A stretch of 64,000 nucleotides of DNA from the NCBI GenBank assembly GCA_964512165.1, contig CAZEHQ010000002.1:4763-68762 (forward strand), in the 5' to 3' direction. A program made the position numbers and the translations under genes. Each line of letters starts with the position of its first letter. Position 1 is the first letter of the stretch. The notes below the pieces were generated by a model. It saw only the letters and a list, made by a program, of their open reading frames with translations, did no database searches and was not told where the DNA came from. The DNA is from UBA8231 sp964512165 (GTDB lineage Bacteria > Latescibacterota > UBA2968 > UBA8231). Below are positions 33,074 through 40,638 of this stretch, in pieces.

Positions 33074-34053
33074 CCGCGCAACCCTTCGAGGATCCCCTTG
33101 CTGTGGCCGACGCAGAAGGCGATGTATGCCTTGCCGGCGTCGTCTCCGACCAGGCGCATGATGTGGTCGTAATCGATGGCGCGGTCGTAGCCGACATCGC
33201 GCAGGGCCCGGGCGACCTCGAACATGGACAGATCCCCCTCGTCGGGGGCGCGCTCCTCGTACCAGCCGTCCACGGGGATGCGGCCGTGGACGTTGCGGAA
33301 GTGGACGTGGAAGATCTTGCCGCGATCGCCGAAACGGCGGATGCCCTCGAATACGTCCTGCCCCGACTCGTAGCGGGTCCCGACACAGAAGGTCATGCCC
33401 ATGTTCGGCGAGTCGATCTCTTGGAAGAGGCGGTCGAAGCAGTCGAAGTCGTAGAGGATCTGGGGCACGCCGTAGAGGGCGGGAACGGGGGGATCGTTGC
33501 CGTGCATGGCGACGAGCACTCCGCCGCTCTCGGCGATGGGCACGACCCGTTCGAAGATGCGGACCGTGCGCTCCCAGAGCTGTTCCGCCGTGGGTGCGCC
33601 CTCCGGAGCAGGGCGGTCACGCAACGCTTCGGTCAGATCGGAGCGCAGGTACTGGTAACCGCCCCGTCCCTCGACCCAGCTGTAGCCAGGCTCGGGAAAG
33701 TGGCCGAAGCTGCTGCCCTGGAAGCACTGCACCCCGAGGACGGGAAGGCCGAAGTCGCAGCAGACCCGGGTGTTGTGGGCCAGGTTGTCCAGCTCCTCCT
33801 CGGAGCCGGGGAGTCCGAGGAAGGTCTTGTGGGTCATGTCGCCGGTGCTGTTGATGCGCTCGATGCGCAGGTCGGCCGAGGCGAGGAGCTCGACGGCCCG
33901 TTCGACCCCTTCGCGGCCGAGACGGCCGGTCTCGTCGTATCCCGGGATCAGGGACATGGTGATGTCCACCACGTCGACGCCGATCTGCTTGAGAAAGCGC
34001 AGGTCGTCGGGGCGTTCGAGCCAGTCCGGGGAGATGCGGGTGCCGATCAGCAT
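33070..34053 (-). CDS. Mannonate dehydratase-like (UxuA family) TIM-barrel protein
   Basis: Related to D-mannonate dehydratase, which makes 2-keto-3-deoxygluconate from uronate-derived mannonate. Family-type blocks: GVLVAMHGNDPPVPALYGVPQI near residue 178 (UxuA has HPDDPP here, so HGND is a variant), MGMTFCVGTRYE near 215 and GKIFHVHFRNVHG near 244. About 327 residues from ATG 34053, shorter than E. coli UxuA (394), so it may be a divergent isomerase/dehydratase. ATG 34101 would add 16 residues but lacks a ribosome-binding site. Divergent from hemF; coupled to the M81 gene downstream. Confidence 0.75.
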   Translation of the reverse strand: MLIGTRISPDWLERPDDLRFLKQIGVDVVDITMSLIPGYDETGRLGREGVERAVELLASADLRIERINSTGDMTHKTFLGLPGSEEELDNLAHNTRVCCDFGLPVLGVQCFQGSSFGHFPEPGYSWVEGRGGYQYLRSDLTEALRDRPAPEGAPTAEQLWERTVRIFERVVPIAESGGVLVAMHGNDPPVPALYGVPQILYDFDCFDRLFQEIDSPNMGMTFCVGTRYESGQDVFEGIRRFGDRGKIFHVHFRNVHGRIPVDGWYEERAPDEGDLSMFEVARALRDVGYDRAIDYDHIMRLVGDDAGKAYIAFCVGHSKGILEGLRG

Positions 34054-34165
34054 GGAGGGTGTTCCCTGGGTGAATCCGGGCGGCGGGAAGCGGATTGACA
34101 TCCGCCGGAGAGGCGGTCAGCTTGTGGCGGCGGGAATCTCCCCAAACCGACAGGGAGGGTCAAGC

Positions 34166-35095
34166 TTGCCCGCCGTCGAAGAGGTCTTCGCCTATCTCCG
34201 CGGATTGCAGGACGGCATCTGTTCCCGCTTCGAGGCGATCGATGGAGGAGAGGCCGGGTTCCGCGAGGATGCCTGGACCCGCGAGGGCGGCGGCGGCGGT
34301 AGGACCCGGGTCCTGGAGGAGGGGGCCGCCATCGAGAAGGCCGGCGTCAACCTTTCGCGCGTGAGCGGCGGCCGGCTGCCCCCGGCGGCCTCGGCGCGGC
34401 GCCCGGAGCTGGCTGGACGGGCCTTCGAGGCCATGGGTGTCTCCGTCATCGTCCACCCCCTCAACCCCTACGCGCCGACTTCTCACCTGAACGTGCGGTT
34501 CTTCATCGCCACCGATCCGGCGGGCGAGTCCGACCCGGCCTGGTGGTTCGGCGGCGGCTTCGACCTGACCCCGTTCTACGGCTTCGAGGCCGACGCCAGG
34601 GACTGGCACGGGGTGGCGCGGGAGGCGTGCGCATCCTTCGGCTCGGGGCTGTATCCGCGGTTCAAGAAGTGGTGTGACGAGTACTTCCACTTGAAGCACC
34701 GGGGCGAGCCCCGGGGGATCGGCGGCCTGTTCTTCGACGATTTCGACGAGGGTGGGTTCGACAACGCCTTCGCCTTCGCGCGTTCAGTGGGTGACCACTA
34801 CATGAAGGCGTACGGACCGATCCTCGAACGGCGCAAGGACACGCCCTACGGCCGGCGCGAGCGGGAGTTCCAGCTATACCGGAGGGGCCGCTACGTGGAG
34901 TTCAACCTGCTCCACGATCGCGGCACCCTCTTCGGGCTGCAGTCCGGCGGGCGAGTGGAGTCGATCCTGGTGTCGATGCCGCCGAAGGTGCGCTGGCGCT
35001 ACGACTGGCGGCCGGAGGCCGGCACACCGGAGGCGCGGCTTTACGAGGAGTTCCTGCGGCCCCGTGACTGGGCGGAGGGGTCCTTGGAAGCCTGA
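34166..35095 (+). CDS. hemF: Oxygen-dependent coproporphyrinogen III oxidase
   Basis: Decarboxylates coproporphyrinogen III to protoporphyrinogen IX with O2 in haem synthesis. Highly conserved blocks are present: GVNLSRVSG, PTSHLNVRFF, WWFGGGFDLTPFY, KKWCDEYFHLKHRGEPRGIGG, FFDDFDEGGF, RRGRYVEFNLLHDRGT and LVSMPPKVRWRYD. 309 residues, normal length. The start is TTG 34166, with AGGGAGG about 7 nt upstream, giving PAVEEVFAYLRGLQD; no ATG fits. Implies that the organism can live aerobically. It interrupts the catabolic island and has no haem neighbours. Confidence 0.94.
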   Translation: MPAVEEVFAYLRGLQDGICSRFEAIDGGEAGFREDAWTREGGGGGRTRVLEEGAAIEKAGVNLSRVSGGRLPPAASARRPELAGRAFEAMGVSVIVHPLNPYAPTSHLNVRFFIATDPAGESDPAWWFGGGFDLTPFYGFEADARDWHGVAREACASFGSGLYPRFKKWCDEYFHLKHRGEPRGIGGLFFDDFDEGGFDNAFAFARSVGDHYMKAYGPILERRKDTPYGRREREFQLYRRGRYVEFNLLHDRGTLFGLQSGGRVESILVSMPPKVRWRYDWRPEAGTPEARLYEEFLRPRDWAEGSLEA

Positions 35096-35126
35096 CCGCC
35101 TGATCGCCGGGGCAGAACGAGAAAAC

Positions 35127-35160
35127 GGGGCCGGTGAAACCACCGACCCCGCTTCGCTCG
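35127..35160 (-). terminator. Rho-independent terminator of the cold-shock gene (also between convergent genes)
   Basis: Ten-bp stem GGGGCCGGTG / CACCGACCCC (35127-35150, one mismatch) with a 4-nt loop. On the minus strand it is followed by GTTTTCTCG, giving a weak T tract for the cold-shock transcript; it also lies 31 bp after hemF. Confidence 0.6.
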
Positions 35161-35184
35161 GACTTCGCCGGGCGACGTGCCTCC

Positions 35185-35400
35185 TCAGGCAGAGGCGGCC
35201 GTCACCCGCTCAGCGGCCGGGCCTTTCTGACCCTGCACCACGTCAAACTCCACCTGCTGACCTTCGGCCAGCGTCCGGAACCCATCCATCTGGATCGCGG
35301 AGTGGTGGACGAAGACATCGGTGCCGTTCGCCCGCTGAATGAAGCCGTAGCCCTTGGCGTCGTTGAACCATTTTACGGTTCCGACTTCGCGCTCGGCCAC
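35185..35400 (-). CDS. Cold-shock domain protein (CspA family)
   Basis: 71-residue single-domain nucleic-acid chaperone. RNP1 is KGYGFIQ at residues 16-22 and RNP2 is VFVHHS at 29-34, on the OB-fold that melts RNA secondary structure. GTVKWFNDAKGYGFI is the textbook family start. GTG start at 35400 with GAAGGAG 7 nt upstream. A leader of about 170 nt separates it from a candidate promoter, as usual for cold-shock genes. Confidence 0.95.
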   Translation of the reverse strand: MAEREVGTVKWFNDAKGYGFIQRANGTDVFVHHSAIQMDGFRTLAEGQQVEFDVVQGQKGPAAERVTAASA

Positions 35401-35575
35401 TTACCGGCTCCTTCGCAAGAAGGGTGAAACAAAGCGTTGGACAGAGCGCGCAACGGACTCAAGCTGATGGAACTTCAGTTACCGCAATCTGCTGCTGCCA
35501 ACTCGACAAAGCCGCCCGGTTTCCTCGCCACCGCCTTCGAGGGGAGAAGCTCGGGCCCGTGACGGCTTGAGCACG

Positions 35576-35603
35576 AATGTAAGGAATTCCCCCGGATTGG
35601 CAA
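35576..35603 (-). promoter_or_regulatory. Candidate sigma-70 promoter of the cold-shock gene
   Basis: On the minus strand TTGCCA (35603-35598), 16 bp, TACATT (35581-35576). Transcription would start near 35568, leaving about 168 nt of 5' untranslated leader, the length typical of temperature-responsive csp leaders. Confidence 0.4.
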
Positions 35604-35619
35604 TCGCCGCACCCCGCTG

Positions 35620-36813
35620 CTACTCGTCCGACCGAGTCTTGCCGCGGGTCAGACCGCGGTCGAAGCTGGGGCGGAGCAGTTCGGTCAGGACGGGGGGAAG
35701 CTCCCGGCGGCGGGCCTTCACCGCCCACACGGGCGGCACCTCCCAGGGGGGCTGGGCACTCCCGTCGGTCCACGGCTTCCGGTAGCAGAACAGGGAACAC
35801 AGGCGGGTCTGCCTTCCGGCAGCCTTGGGCGCCACCCCGTGGGCGGCGTGGGACAGGCAGCAGACCACCGATCCCTCCGGCAGGGCGAGATGCTCCATCC
35901 GGAGGGGTCGCCCGGTGACCGGGTGGGCCCGGCCGTCGAGCCAGCCGCGGGCCATCTCCGCGTCCGTCTCCGCACGGCATCCTTCCGGGTCGCGGAAGAG
36001 GTGGCTGCCGCGGATGATCTTGAGACCGCCGTCGTCCCCGGTGTCGAAGCCATTCAGATAGCAGAGGGTCAGGAGCAGGTTCGGCTGGCGGTCGTACTCG
36101 TCCGGGAGGATCGTGCCGAGGTCGCAGCCGGCGCCGAGCCGATGGCTGTGCCAGGCTCCGCCGGCGTAACCGGGTGGACGCGAGAGCAGCTGGTTGTGGT
36201 CGAAGAAGAGGGTGTCGCTGCCGAGGCAGAGGCGCTGCAGGGCGAGCATGTCCGGGTGCGTGAGGACCTCGGCCAGGAAGGGCAGGTGGCCGGCCGGAAA
36301 ATACTCGGCAAAGACCGAGTGCAGCCTCAGGGTGAGGACCCCTGCGGCGTCGGTGCCTTGGGGCACCTTCTGACTGCCCCCGAGGGCCTTCTCCAGGTGC
36401 GCGGCGGGGACTTTCTCCCCCGGCGGCCGGCGGCCGAGGCCGTGCCAGTCGATGGCCGACCAGTCGGCGCGGAGCAGCGTGTCGTTGAGGAACTGTCCCC
36501 GTGCCAGCGCCGCCAGCCAACGCTCGCGGGCCCTGGGCCTGACGACCCCTTCGAAGACAGCGTACCCGTCCCGGAGGAAGTCGCCGCGGTCGAACTGCTC
36601 CTCCACCGCCGCCAGGTCGAGCAGGTCGTCACGGGTGGCCTCCATGCGGCTCCAGTCGCCCGCTGACCACTCCACCGGAGAGCGGGGGTTGCCGAGGAAG
36701 TCCGGACGGGTCGCCCGGGCGAGCACGTTCGACGGTCCGTCGAGCACGCGCGCCGCGTCGGGGTCGCTCACAACGGCCAGGAGAGGGTTCCTCGGCATCG
36801 TCTCGGGGGCCAT
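35620..36813 (-). CDS. PhyH-like protein with HSH in place of HxD
   Basis: 397 residues, the longest PhyH relative in the window. A 110-residue N-terminal region precedes the beta-helix domain. At the iron site it reads His222-Ser-His224 (AWHSHRLGAG) instead of HxD; later blocks GGLKIIRGSHLFRD (turn), LSHAAHGVAPK (distal His) and RQTRLCSLF (Arg) are retained. Start ATG 36813 with GGGAGGAG 8 nt upstream. Its gene follows the amidohydrolase paralog B after 4 bp, repeating the amidohydrolase-PhyH association seen at 18 kb. Family assignment is good; activity uncertain because of the ligand change. Confidence 0.75.
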   Translation of the reverse strand: MAPETMPRNPLLAVVSDPDAARVLDGPSNVLARATRPDFLGNPRSPVEWSAGDWSRMEATRDDLLDLAAVEEQFDRGDFLRDGYAVFEGVVRPRARERWLAALARGQFLNDTLLRADWSAIDWHGLGRRPPGEKVPAAHLEKALGGSQKVPQGTDAAGVLTLRLHSVFAEYFPAGHLPFLAEVLTHPDMLALQRLCLGSDTLFFDHNQLLSRPPGYAGGAWHSHRLGAGCDLGTILPDEYDRQPNLLLTLCYLNGFDTGDDGGLKIIRGSHLFRDPEGCRAETDAEMARGWLDGRAHPVTGRPLRMEHLALPEGSVVCCLSHAAHGVAPKAAGRQTRLCSLFCYRKPWTDGSAQPPWEVPPVWAVKARRRELPPVLTELLRPSFDRGLTRGKTRSDE

Positions 36814-36817
36814 GCTG

Positions 36818-37675
36818 TCAACTCCTCCCGCGGAAGAACAGACGCTCAGCCGTCCCCCACAGGATCGCCTCCTTCTCCGCCGGGGAGAGGAAGCCGGCGT
36901 GGTCGCGGATCAGCGCCACCGCGGCCGGATAGTCCGTCGTGGGATCCTCCATCGTGATGGGGCCGCCGCTGTCGCTCTCCCACATGCAGCGATCGGCCCC
37001 GTAGGCCTCAACGACGCGCTGTATGAGGGGGAGCGTGTCAAGGTAGGGAGCACGCCTGGAGCAAAGGGCCTGAAGCGGTCCGATCTTGACCATCACCTTC
37101 CTGTGCCTGGCGAAGCGGAGCAAGGCCTCGAGATCCTTCTCGCTGTAGTCCGCCTCGCGGATGCCGACGTGGCAGACGTGGTCGAGGATCACCGGTGTCT
37201 CCGGATAGCGGCTGCACAGTCGGTCCAGGGTGGGCAGCAGATCGACCCCCATGTTGAAGCTGAGGGCGAGGTCGTGGTCCGCCCCGGTGGAGAACAACTT
37301 CTCGAAGGCCGGGTGGTCGAGCTGGGACGGAGGCTCCCGGAAGGCACGGCATCCCCTCGCCGCGAGCTCGAGCATGGTCCGGTCCGGGGCGGCGTCGTCG
37401 AGGCTGACGATCCCGGTGCCGGAAAACCTCTCGGAGTCGCCCGCGATCAGGTCGAGGATGTAGCGGTGATCCGTCCCGTACCAGGTCATCTGCACGAGGT
37501 TGATGCGAACGTCGCCGACGGCGCGGCTGTAGCGGAAGTACTCCTCGGGGGTGAAGGTGGGGAGCCAGAGATCCTCTTCCTCGATCCCCGGGGCCAGGGG
37601 GTAGCGGGCGAAGTCGTCGGTCCAGACGTGGATGTGGGCATCGATGATTCTGTGGGCTGACGGCGGCATGTCCAT
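36818..37675 (-). CDS. Amidohydrolase 2 family protein (paralog B)
   Basis: TIM-barrel hydrolase, 285 residues: IDAHIHVW near residue 11, VILDHVCHVG near 167 and RCMWESDSGGP near 237 with the catalytic Asp. Strongly similar across its length to the protein at 17852-18721, so the two are paralogs. ATG 37675 is used here; the next Met (37669) has a better-spaced GGAG and may be the real start. Four bp separate it from the downstream HSH-type PhyH gene. Reaction unknown; lactone or amide hydrolysis or decarboxylation are the family options. Confidence 0.83.
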   Translation of the reverse strand: MDMPPSAHRIIDAHIHVWTDDFARYPLAPGIEEEDLWLPTFTPEEYFRYSRAVGDVRINLVQMTWYGTDHRYILDLIAGDSERFSGTGIVSLDDAAPDRTMLELAARGCRAFREPPSQLDHPAFEKLFSTGADHDLALSFNMGVDLLPTLDRLCSRYPETPVILDHVCHVGIREADYSEKDLEALLRFARHRKVMVKIGPLQALCSRRAPYLDTLPLIQRVVEAYGADRCMWESDSGGPITMEDPTTDYPAAVALIRDHAGFLSPAEKEAILWGTAERLFFRGRS

Positions 37676-37693
37676 CTCCGGCGAGGGCGGCGG

Positions 37694-38830
37694 CTAGGGG
37701 TCGAGGGGAGGGGCGAGGTGGCGGGTCAGGATCCGCGCCGACAGCTCGTGGCCGAGGACGGTGAAGTGCCCGTAGCCGCCCCGGTAGATCTCGCGGCCCT
37801 CCTCGATGTGCTCGATGAACCGCTCCCGGGGATGGACGTGATCGATCCGCAGTTGCGCCAGTGCGTCCAGAACCCGGGACTCCATGAACTCCTTGTCCCG
37901 GCGGAACACGGGAAGGGGGGCGCCCGGGTCGCGGCGGTGGCGGCGGATGTCGATGACGTCCCGCACCAGCAGGGGATCGGGGATCAGGTATACGAAGAGG
38001 CCGATGCGCTGCTGCCGCAGGTGGGCGGCGATCCCGTCCAGCAGCCGCCGGGCCAGGGCGGTCATTCCCGCCAGGTGGTCATCGGTGGTCCTGCTGTCCG
38101 GCGAGGCGATCAGGCCCGCTCCGCGGGCCAGGGCGGCGATCTCCGGGCGGCTCTTGACCCCGTGCATCCAGACCAGGCGGGCGGTGGCGGAGCGGGCCAG
38201 GACGTTGTCCCGCAGCCAGAACCGCGGGGTGTACGGCGGCGCCGGGTAGTAGACCAGGGAGTCGCCCACCACCTCGAAACGGGGGACCGAGGCGGAGGCG
38301 AGAGGAGCGTAGTTGTCCTGCAGGTCGTTGCCGAGGAACAGGACGAGGACCACCGTGTCCGGTTTCCAGGCCGCGACATGGTCGCGGACGCTGAGGAAGT
38401 GGGAGCCCAGGCCGTAGCCGTGGACGCCCCAGTTCAGGGCCTCCACCCTCATTTCGCCGTCGCGCGTCAGGTTCCGCGCCAAGCGCTGGGAGAAGTTCCT
38501 CTCGATGCCAGTCTGGTAGGCCTCGAGGAACGAGTCGCCGAGAAAGAGAATCCGCCGGGTGCCCGGGGACGGGGCCATGTGGCGCTCGTGATCGTGGAAT
38601 CCCAGGCGGTTGGTCCTCACCCGGCGCTCCGCTCCTTCCATCTCCCGGGTCCAGGCGATGTCGAGGTGAGGCCGCCCGCGGAAGCCGAGGAGCGGGTCGT
38701 ACCGCAGGGTCGGCTGCTCGAGGGTGAGGATCAGGGGCAGCAGTACTTCCGCCAGGATCAGGGCCACCGCGGCGGAGAGGAGGGCGACGCCGGCCCTGGC
38801 GGTCCAGCGGGTCAAGCCGGGTCTCTTCAC
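37694..38830 (-). CDS. SGNH/GDSL-like hydrolase with N-terminal membrane anchor
   Basis: 378 residues. An N-terminal hydrophobic helix (residues about 12-35) anchors or exports the protein. The SGNH blocks are visible: ILFLGDSFLEAYQ near 95 (block I Ser), WGVHGYGLGS near 134 (Gly), LFLGNDLQDN near 166 (Asn) and GHFTVLGHEL near 354 (His). Such proteins often act as O-acetyl esterases or acyltransferases on extracellular polysaccharides. GTG start at 38830 with AGGGGGA. Followed by a deacetylase and an epimerase gene upstream on the same strand, which fits a role in surface glycan modification. Confidence 0.82.
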   Translation of the reverse strand: MKRPGLTRWTARAGVALLSAAVALILAEVLLPLILTLEQPTLRYDPLLGFRGRPHLDIAWTREMEGAERRVRTNRLGFHDHERHMAPSPGTRRILFLGDSFLEAYQTGIERNFSQRLARNLTRDGEMRVEALNWGVHGYGLGSHFLSVRDHVAAWKPDTVVLVLFLGNDLQDNYAPLASASVPRFEVVGDSLVYYPAPPYTPRFWLRDNVLARSATARLVWMHGVKSRPEIAALARGAGLIASPDSRTTDDHLAGMTALARRLLDGIAAHLRQQRIGLFVYLIPDPLLVRDVIDIRRHRRDPGAPLPVFRRDKEFMESRVLDALAQLRIDHVHPRERFIEHIEEGREIYRGGYGHFTVLGHELSARILTRHLAPPLDP

Positions 38831-38874
38831 CTGTCCCCCTGGGCGTCACCCCGGCGCGGGCATCCGGTCGGGGA

Positions 38875-39510
38875 TCAGAGTCTCCACCGGATCACCTCGA
38901 AGCTCTCCGCGAAGGCTTCGCCGATCTGTCCTCCCCGGGTCCGAGCCCAGCTCAGGATGAACTCGTCGTTGACGTAGTGGCGCCCCAGCTGGGAGTAGTA
39001 GCACTTCAGCGCCTTCAGCTTCGTCCGCATGTGGTCCTCGGTGACGACGCAGAAGGCGTTGGTGTTGAAGGTCAGGTTGTTCCAAGGCACCTCGTAGCCG
39101 AGGAGGCTGGTCTTCTTGAAGGCACGGAAGCCTTCCTGGGCAACCACCTGGTGGTCCTGGTGGGTATCGTTCGGCGAGGGGATGAAGACGAGGTCCGGAT
39201 CGTACTCGTTGTTTAGGGCCACCATCCGTTCGAGGATCTCCTGCCGGTGGCTGGGGAAGTGGCGCACCGGGAATCTCTCCACGATCAGGTCCTCCGGCCC
39301 GATGCCCAGGACGGAGGTCGCCTTCGAAACCTCCGTGGCCAGGATGTCCCGCGGCAGATCGTCGGAGACCGACTCCTCCGAGATGGAGAAGGCGACATAC
39401 TGGACCCGGACTCCGTCGCCGATCAGCCGCGCCATCGTGGCTCCGCAACCGAACTCACCGTCATCCGTATGCGGGGCGAGGACCAGTACCCTCCGGGCCT
39501 GCTCGATCAA
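38875..39510 (-). CDS. PIG-L/LmbE family deacetylase
   Basis: Zinc-dependent N-deacetylase of the LmbE-like family, typically acting on N-acetylglucosamine derivatives. APHTDDGEFGCGAT near residue 12 is the metal-binding (A-x-x-DD) motif, and PNDTHQDHQ near 112 is the second HxxH-type block. 211 residues. TTG start at 39510 with GGAGTGA upstream. Sits between an SGNH hydrolase and a sugar-nucleotide epimerase gene, suggesting glycan or sugar-nucleotide processing. Confidence 0.87.
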   Translation of the reverse strand: MIEQARRVLVLAPHTDDGEFGCGATMARLIGDGVRVQYVAFSISEESVSDDLPRDILATEVSKATSVLGIGPEDLIVERFPVRHFPSHRQEILERMVALNNEYDPDLVFIPSPNDTHQDHQVVAQEGFRAFKKTSLLGYEVPWNNLTFNTNAFCVVTEDHMRTKLKALKCYYSQLGRHYVNDEFILSWARTRGGQIGEAFAESFEVIRWRL

Positions 39511-39547
39511 GCGTCACTCCATGCCCGGCGGTGTATCGGCGGCCTCT

Positions 39548-40504
39548 TCAGGTTCCCTGGCGGCCGTTGAGGCCGTGCGCGCGGAACCAGGCCACGGTGC
39601 GCTCGAGTCCCTCGCGGGCGGCCACCGCCGGCTCGTAGCCCAGCACCCGTTGCGCCTTCTCGGTGGAGGCCAGGGTCTTGGCCACGTCTCCCGGCCGCCC
39701 CGGCCCATAGCGGATGTCGCCGTCCGCGTCGGTCAGGTCACGGAGCACCTCGATCACCTCGTTCAGCGACCAGCAGGCGCCGCTGGCGACGTTGAAGGAC
39801 TCGCCGGACGCCTCCTCGGCGGTGGCGGCGCGCAGGTTGGCGTCGACCACGTTGTCGACGAAAGTCCAGTCCCGGGCGATGGAACCGTCGCCGTAGACCG
39901 TCAGGGGCCGGCCTTCGAGCAGCCCGGTGGTGAAGATAGCCACGAAGGCGGCGTAGTCCGACATTGGATCCATGCGGGGGCCGAAGACGTTGAAGTAGCG
40001 CAGGGAGACGGTCTCGAGACCATGGAGACGGGTGAAGACCTTGCAGTACTTCTCCCCCGCCAGCTTCGAGACCGCGTACGGCGACATCGGTTCGGTGCCG
40101 GCTTCCTCCCGAAGCGGGAAGTCGTCGAGATCGCCGTACACCGAGGAGGACGACGCGTTCACCACCCTCCTCACTCCCGATTCCCGGGCCGCCTGGAGCA
40201 CGTTGAGGGTGCCGCCCACGTTGACCTCGTTCGTGGCCAGCGGGTCGTCGACCGACCGGGGAACCGAGCTCAGAGCCGCCTGGTGGAGTATGTAGTGGGC
40301 GCCGTCGAAGGCGCGGCGGAGGTCGTCCAGTCGGCGCAGGTCCCCTTCGATCAGGTCGATGCGGCCGAGGAAAGGCTCCAGGTTCTCGCGCCGGCCCGTG
40401 GAGAAATCGTCGAAGACGCGGACCCGCTCCCCGCCCTCGAGCAGGGCCTCCACGAGATGCGAACCGATGAAGCCGGCGCCTCCGGTGACTACGTACAGGG
40501 CCAT
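39548..40504 (-). CDS. NAD-dependent nucleotide-sugar epimerase/dehydratase (GalE/WbpP-like)
   Basis: Extended short-chain dehydrogenase, 318 residues. NAD-binding YVVTGGAGFIGSHLVEAL at the N terminus, the SSSSVYG serine motif near 120 and the YAVSKLAGE (YxxxK) catalytic pair near 145. RYFNVFGPRMDP and DWTFVDNVVDAN are typical of UDP-hexose/UDP-HexNAc 4-epimerases. ATG 40504 starts directly at the Rossmann strand. A possible promoter on the minus strand has TTGACT near 40590 but a weak -10. Supplies activated sugars for surface polysaccharide; specificity not deducible. Confidence 0.87.
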   Translation of the reverse strand: MALYVVTGGAGFIGSHLVEALLEGGERVRVFDDFSTGRRENLEPFLGRIDLIEGDLRRLDDLRRAFDGAHYILHQAALSSVPRSVDDPLATNEVNVGGTLNVLQAARESGVRRVVNASSSSVYGDLDDFPLREEAGTEPMSPYAVSKLAGEKYCKVFTRLHGLETVSLRYFNVFGPRMDPMSDYAAFVAIFTTGLLEGRPLTVYGDGSIARDWTFVDNVVDANLRAATAEEASGESFNVASGACWSLNEVIEVLRDLTDADGDIRYGPGRPGDVAKTLASTEKAQRVLGYEPAVAAREGLERTVAWFRAHGLNGRQGT

Positions 40505-40602
40505 GGGTCCATCGTCGTTTCGGGTTTGGCGGAGCCGCTGAAGCGGGCGGGATTCCGAAAAAACAACACGGCCGGCGAAAGGCAAGTCAAGCTGGATACC
40601 GA

Positions 40603-40631
40603 TTGAGGAAGTCCACCCTTTTGCTTATATC
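40603..40631 (+). promoter_or_regulatory. Candidate promoter of the TolC-like gene
   Basis: TTGAGG (40603-40608), then TATATC (40626-40631) after 17 bp. Transcription would begin about 40638, at or just before the ATG at 40639, so the transcript would be nearly leaderless. No Shine-Dalgarno sequence precedes that ATG, which agrees. Confidence 0.35.
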
Positions 40632-40638
40632 GAACAGT

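Noticed and set aside
40505..40600. Promoter for the epimerase gene on the minus strand (TTGACT near 40590)
   Set aside because: The -10 position (TGTTGT) is too far from consensus to call.
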